64,000 nucleotides of DNA from NCBI GenBank assembly GCA_964494805.1, contig CAZBST010000004.1:124001-188000 (forward strand). The letters are read 5' to 3'. Each line of letters starts with the position of its first letter. The first letter of the stretch is position 1. The DNA is from CAIYOL01 sp964494805 (GTDB taxonomy: Bacteria; Planctomycetota; Phycisphaerae; Sedimentisphaerales; Anaerobacaceae). Below, in pieces: positions 60,493 to 64,000 of this stretch. The position numbers and the translations under genes are program-made. The notes under the pieces were generated by a model that saw only the letters and a program-made list of their open reading frames with translations, was not told the origin of the DNA and ran no database searches.

Positions 60493-61281
60493 TCACTTTG
60501 TTCCGCTCAGAATGGCAGAATTACTTGCCTGTGTTGTTTCGCCGTTGATTTTTTCTACCAAATTCGGCAGTTCGGAAAGCTGATTTATCTCCCAGGTACC
60601 TTTCGGAATCTTCTTTCCCGTATTGGTATAAGCTTGCTTCAAGGCAGCCTGCATACCGACTTTTAAGGCCGGCACAATGTCCTTGTTAATTCGGTCGCCG
60701 ACAAATAATACGTCCTGCGGCGGCTCACCTATTTGCCGGGCGGCTGTCTGGAAAATCCGGATGTTCGGTTTTCTAAAAGCAAACTGATGGGAATAAAGTC
60801 GAATCGGGAAAAAATCCAGTATGCCAAATTGAGCCAGGTGTCTGTCTAAAGAACCTGCGTTTATAAAGGTGTTGGAAACTATGCCGAGTTTGAGACCCAT
60901 CTGTTTAAGCGAAGCCAAAGTTGCTTTCAAGCTCGGTTCGATTCTTGCCAGTTTCGCCAGAGGCTCATACCAGAGCCATCCTAACTGTCGCAACTGGTTC
61001 TCGTCGAGGGTAAGGCCTTTCTTTATGCTGAGTTTCTTCAGTAACAAGAGAGCGTTGAAATCTTTTCTCGTCAGGAAGGAAACCAAACAGTGGAACCGAA
61101 CGGCTGTCATACTATGCCAGTAATACCATTTGAAGCTGCCGAGCGGCTGGTTACAGCTTTGCAGGAATTCGTAGGTCAGCTTTGCGCTTTGGCGAAAAAC
61201 CCTTGTCGTGCTGACCTTGCCGAAGTTCAGCAGCGTCTCGCCGAGGTCGAACAATATCGCTTTGATTTTTTTGCCGGGCAT
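60493..61281 (-). CDS. HAD-superfamily hydrolase
   Basis: 262 residues. Motif I LFDLGETLLNFG (the second Asp is Gly, as in some HADs), motif II IVSNTFINAGS, and motifs III/IV around FRKPNIRIFQTAARQIG and LFVGDRINKDIVPAL. Substrate unknown; a phosphatase is likely. It starts 5 bp after the HMGL-type gene, so the two form an operon. Confidence 0.85.
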   Translation of the reverse strand: MPGKKIKAILFDLGETLLNFGKVSTTRVFRQSAKLTYEFLQSCNQPLGSFKWYYWHSMTAVRFHCLVSFLTRKDFNALLLLKKLSIKKGLTLDENQLRQLGWLWYEPLAKLARIEPSLKATLASLKQMGLKLGIVSNTFINAGSLDRHLAQFGILDFFPIRLYSHQFAFRKPNIRIFQTAARQIGEPPQDVLFVGDRINKDIVPALKVGMQAALKQAYTNTGKKIPKGTWEINQLSELPNLVEKINGETTQASNSAILSGTK

Positions 61282-61286
61282 ACCCT

Positions 61287-62618
61287 TTATTTTCTCAGCG
61301 GCGGCGTATCATCGCCAAAAATTTCCCGCACCCATTGGAACATTTCTTCATCCGATATCGCCGACGCACGGTTGGCTGAATACTCAGCGTCAATTTTGTC
61401 CTTTATTTTGATTATATGAGGGTTATGCTTGGAGATTTCAATATCGTATATAGACTCTATCCAGTGTTTGATACCCGCCGCACCGCTCTTGTCGGTAATA
61501 GCCACACTGACGGGGCGGTTGAGTAGCTTTTTCGTGTCGAAGCAGTTGTAAATCTCTTCGTCTTTTAGCAGACCGTCGGCGTGAATACCAGCCCGGGTAA
61601 CATTGAAATCCCTGCCGACCAGCGGATAGTTGTGCGGAATTTCAAAACCGAGCTCCTTTCCGGCATACTTTGCCAGTTCGGTTATCGCAGCGTAGTTGAC
61701 AGTCGCTGTCATCCCTTTCAGCTGGGCGTGTTCGACAACAAGCATTTCCAGGGGAGAATTACCTGTTCGCTCGCCGATACCGAATATCGAAGCGTTGGCG
61801 GCGCAACAGCCATACAGCCATGCCGTCGTTGCGTTCACCAGGACCTTGTGGAAATCGTTATGGCCGTGCCATTCAAGCCACTCAGAGGGAACCCCAATTT
61901 CCCGAAGACCCTTGACAAGCTTCGGAACACTTCTCGGCAAGGCAACCTCAGGCCAGGGCAGGCCGAATCCAAGGGTATCGCAAAGACGAACCTTAACCGG
62001 CCTGTCGTACTCCTCAGCCAGCTTCATCAGCTCAGATGCAAAGGGCAGCACAAAACCTTCATAATCGGCACGAGTTATATCCTCGAAATGGCATCGTGGT
62101 ATAACCCCATTATCCAGAGCCGCTTTGGCGATATCAAGGTAAGTGTTCATTATCTGGGTACGTGTCTTTCGCAGTTTCAGGAATATATGGTAATCACTTA
62201 CCGAGGTCAAAATACCGGTCTCAGAAAGCCCCATTTTCGCAACCAGCTTAAAATCGGCCTCTGCAGCCCTTATCCAGCCGGTAATTTCAGGAAACTTATA
62301 GCCGCGAGCTTTACACAACTCTACCGCCTTTCTGTCACGCTCCGAGTATAAAAAGAATTCGCTTTGTCGAATCAAACCTGTCCCACCGTCTATTTCGTGC
62401 AGTAAATCATATATCCGCAGGATTTGCTCCGGCGTATAAGGCGGCCTCGCCTGCTGACCATCACGGAAAGTCGTATCGGTTATCCATATCCTCTCCGGAA
62501 TATCATACGCAACTTTTTGCCCATCGAATATTACCCTGGGAAATTCGACATATGGAAATATCTCCCGATACAAATTGGGTTTTTCTACTTCTACAAGTTT
62601 AGGCTTTTCTTTAGCCAT
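61287..62618 (-). CDS. HMGL-like acyltransferase (isopropylmalate/homocitrate synthase family)
   Basis: 443 residues from ATG 62618 (GGAGATAAG upstream). The TIM barrel has WITDTTFRDGQQARPPYTPE (metal Asp and Arg), HFEDITRADYEG, RLCDTLGFGLPWPEV, WHGHNDFHKVLVNATTAWLYG (HxH metal ligands) and GERTGNSPLEMLVVE. The C-terminal part ends DRPV-like, with GRDFNVTRAGIHADGLLKDEEIY. Family members condense acetyl-CoA with a 2-oxoacid. LeuA, CimA and NifV/AksA are all options, and I cannot choose. Operon with the HAD gene. Confidence 0.85.
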   Translation of the reverse strand: MAKEKPKLVEVEKPNLYREIFPYVEFPRVIFDGQKVAYDIPERIWITDTTFRDGQQARPPYTPEQILRIYDLLHEIDGGTGLIRQSEFFLYSERDRKAVELCKARGYKFPEITGWIRAAEADFKLVAKMGLSETGILTSVSDYHIFLKLRKTRTQIMNTYLDIAKAALDNGVIPRCHFEDITRADYEGFVLPFASELMKLAEEYDRPVKVRLCDTLGFGLPWPEVALPRSVPKLVKGLREIGVPSEWLEWHGHNDFHKVLVNATTAWLYGCCAANASIFGIGERTGNSPLEMLVVEHAQLKGMTATVNYAAITELAKYAGKELGFEIPHNYPLVGRDFNVTRAGIHADGLLKDEEIYNCFDTKKLLNRPVSVAITDKSGAAGIKHWIESIYDIEISKHNPHIIKIKDKIDAEYSANRASAISDEEMFQWVREIFGDDTPPLRK

Positions 62619-62688
62619 ACTTATCTCCAGCAATATCATTGGCGTTTCAGTCGGCTATCATGCATCCACCTGTGGCGGATACGAACAA

Positions 62689-62772
62689 TGGCCGAGATGG
62701 GATTCGAACCCATACGCCCGCAATGGACAGGGGATTTTAAGTCCCCAGCGTCTGCCTTTCCGCCACTCGGCC
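62689..62772 (-). tRNA. tRNA-Leu (UAA)
   Basis: 84 nt on the minus strand. Acceptor stem GGCCGAG / CTCGGCC, discriminator A, no encoded CCA. Anticodon stem GGGGA / TCCCC with loop CTTAAAA, giving anticodon TAA. Type II variable arm (TGTCCATTGCGGGCGT) and T loop GGGTTCGAATCCC are as expected for leucine. Confidence 0.93.
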
Positions 62773-62870
62773 TGACCTCATAGACTAATGGAATTTCCGT
62801 CGATTTGCAAATTGTTTCTTATTTCCCTCGAACCGAATACTGCAGAAATCACGAAAGTCAAAACCTGCCG

Positions 62871-62904
62871 CCCCCGTTTCCGTCTTCGACAGAAGACGCG
62901 GGGG
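62871..62904. repeat. Bulged GC hairpin repeat, copy 2
   Basis: CCCCCG, bulge TTTC, CGTCTTC, loop GACA, GAAGACG, CGGGGG. The core GTCTTCGACAGAAGAC and the T-rich bulge on the 5' arm are shared with the copy at 29975-30007. It lies between the tRNA gene and the TPR gene. Confidence 0.7.
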
Positions 62905-62965
62905 AGATGAATTTATAGCAAGAGAAAATCCTGATTAAAGGAAACACAAGATATGCAGAGAATAT

Positions 62966-64000
62966 TTAAGCCCGGCGGCCAAATAAGATTCGGGACATCA
63001 AATACGAGATAAACCGGGGCTGAAATTGCCAAAGAAAATCCGCTATCCGACCTGTTGCCTGAACCAACCGAACCCTGCGGTCAAGGGCCTTTAGCTGTGA
63101 ATCATCACCTGCCAAATCCAGCGCTTTCTTAATTCTCTCCGCGGCTTTGGTTAACCTGCCCATTTTCAGATAAACAATCGCAGAATTACGCAGGGCATAA
63201 ACGTCGGTCGGCCTTATATCAAGCGCATGGCCGAAAAACTCCAGCGCATCCTCAAATCGGCCTTTTATAGTGCTGACAAGACCAAGATAGTAATAGGCAT
63301 CTGCATTGGCGCAATCAATGTCGATAACCCTCAGCAGGCAATGCGTTGCATAATTCATATCACCGACTCCCAGAAACATCGAACCCATAGACACCAGTAT
63401 ATCCGTATCCTCCGAAGCCAGCTTCACCTCCGAAACCAGATGATTTCTCGCCTCCTCCGGCTTTCCGCGCATTAACGCACACTCAGCCAGCCGATACTGC
63501 GGCCCTGTCAGTTTATTGTCTTTTTGTGACGCCTTACTGAATAGTTTTACTGCTCTGGGATAATCACCGCTGTTAAAAACAATCTCCCCCAGATAAAATA
63601 ACGCTGCGGCAAAGTCCGGCTTAAGCTCAAGTATCCTGTTAAACTTTTCCTTAGCTGATTCGACATCGCCAACCTCAAGGAGAAACAGGCCGAAATCGAG
63701 GATAACATCAATGTCGCCCGGGTTAGCACGAAGCTCATCTAAGAAATACTCGCGCCCTTGCTTGTAATCACCCGCGGCCCAATACGCTTGAGCAATTCGA
63801 TAATTAATCTGCGGGTGATTCGGCTCAAGTTTAGCAGTCTTGAGCCAGCAGTGAATTGCTTTCTTATAATCGCCGCGGACGAAAAGACTATTGCCGATGT
63901 TATAGAAGCATAATGCACAGTCCGGATTTAGCTGCTGGGCAAGATAAAACATCTGCTCGGCCAAATCGTGTTGACCCATCTCGGTATAAGTAATTATCCG
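62966..64000 (-). CDS. TPR-repeat protein (cut by right edge)
   Basis: At least 344 residues in frame with no start required at 63979; the frame is open to the last base (RIITYTEMGQHDLAEQMF reads as the middle of a TPR), so the N-terminus is outside the window. About eight tetratricopeptide repeats follow one another (for example CALCFYNIGNSLFVRGDYKK, AALFYLGEIVFNSGDYPRAV, ADAYYYLGLVSTIKGRFEDA). The C-terminus is LLFGRRA-like and basic. Likely a scaffold for protein-protein contact; no partner can be named. Confidence 0.85.
   Translation of the reverse strand, partial: RIITYTEMGQHDLAEQMFYLAQQLNPDCALCFYNIGNSLFVRGDYKKAIHCWLKTAKLEPNHPQINYRIAQAYWAAGDYKQGREYFLDELRANPGDIDVILDFGLFLLEVGDVESAKEKFNRILELKPDFAAALFYLGEIVFNSGDYPRAVKLFSKASQKDNKLTGPQYRLAECALMRGKPEEARNHLVSEVKLASEDTDILVSMGSMFLGVGDMNYATHCLLRVIDIDCANADAYYYLGLVSTIKGRFEDALEFFGHALDIRPTDVYALRNSAIVYLKMGRLTKAAERIKKALDLAGDDSQLKALDRRVRLVQATGRIADFLWQFQPRFISYLMSRILFGRRA

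Overview
The window looks like a chromosomal segment of a planctomycete-like bacterium, perhaps of the Phycisphaerae/Sedimentisphaerales type. This is inferred from a PEP-CTERM exosortase substrate, secreted proteins with a C-terminal LALRRYKNKNG..WP..LDD / DP.NGS / LYSKG.NGIDD pattern common in planctomycetes, meso-DAP-type Mur ligases, the MEP-pathway enzyme IspH, an Fe-S type PurF, and many small dispersed repeats between and inside genes. No rRNA lies in the window, so the taxonomy is tentative.

Layout. 0-2.5 kb: two tandem paralogous membrane proteins (the first cut by the left edge). 2.5-5 kb: asnS and prmC. 5.1-5.8 kb: a PEP-CTERM protein with its own promoter and terminator. 5.8-12.8 kb, minus strand: a SpoIIE-type phosphatase, a Cmk-PlsC fusion, ispH, rpsA, a primary-like sigma factor and apt. 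12.9-14.6 kb: acylphosphatase, then a minus-strand HTH/HATPase/STAS-like regulator whose promoter is covered by three phased palindromes and is followed by a 22-bp tandem repeat. 14.96-25.94 kb: a one-directional virus-like structural cassette (portal, scaffold-like protein, SU10-like capsid protein, connector, tail/fibre-like proteins, spanin-like pair) with no terminase, integrase or replication gene. 26-35 kb: DUF503, a membrane protein, purM-purF, a thioesterase, a parvulin isomerase, a degenerate amidase-fold protein, an ASCH protein and a homocysteine methyltransferase-type protein. 34.3-44.3 kb: rmuC, a TlpA-like thioredoxin, an SDR, recJ, a secreted transglutaminase, then murE-murF-mraY. 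44.3-49.7 kb: groES-groEL, an orphan receiver protein, a short pyruvate kinase and an MscS channel. 50-53.9 kb: an AT-rich accessory patch with two or three unknown genes and an OLD-family ATPase/TOPRIM nuclease. 54-59 kb: a UbiA/MenA-type prenyltransferase, a YdjC-type deacetylase, an ArnC-like GT2, a pseudo-phosphatase and an ArnT-like glycosyltransferase. 59-64 kb: thrC, a HAD hydrolase, an HMGL-type acyltransferase, tRNA-Leu(UAA) and a TPR protein cut by the right edge.

How the parts work together. The housekeeping content covers translation, purine synthesis, peptidoglycan precursors and chaperones. The most distinctive parts are (i) the terminase-less capsid cassette beside a regulator with a readable autoregulatory operator array, (ii) a gene set matching the logic of hexosamine addition to lipid A (GT2 + YdjC deacetylase + ArnT-like transferase), (iii) a lone OLD nuclease in an AT-rich patch that shares a noncoding signature with the capsid cassette leader, and (iv) several families of short repeats, some read through in frame inside murE and murF.
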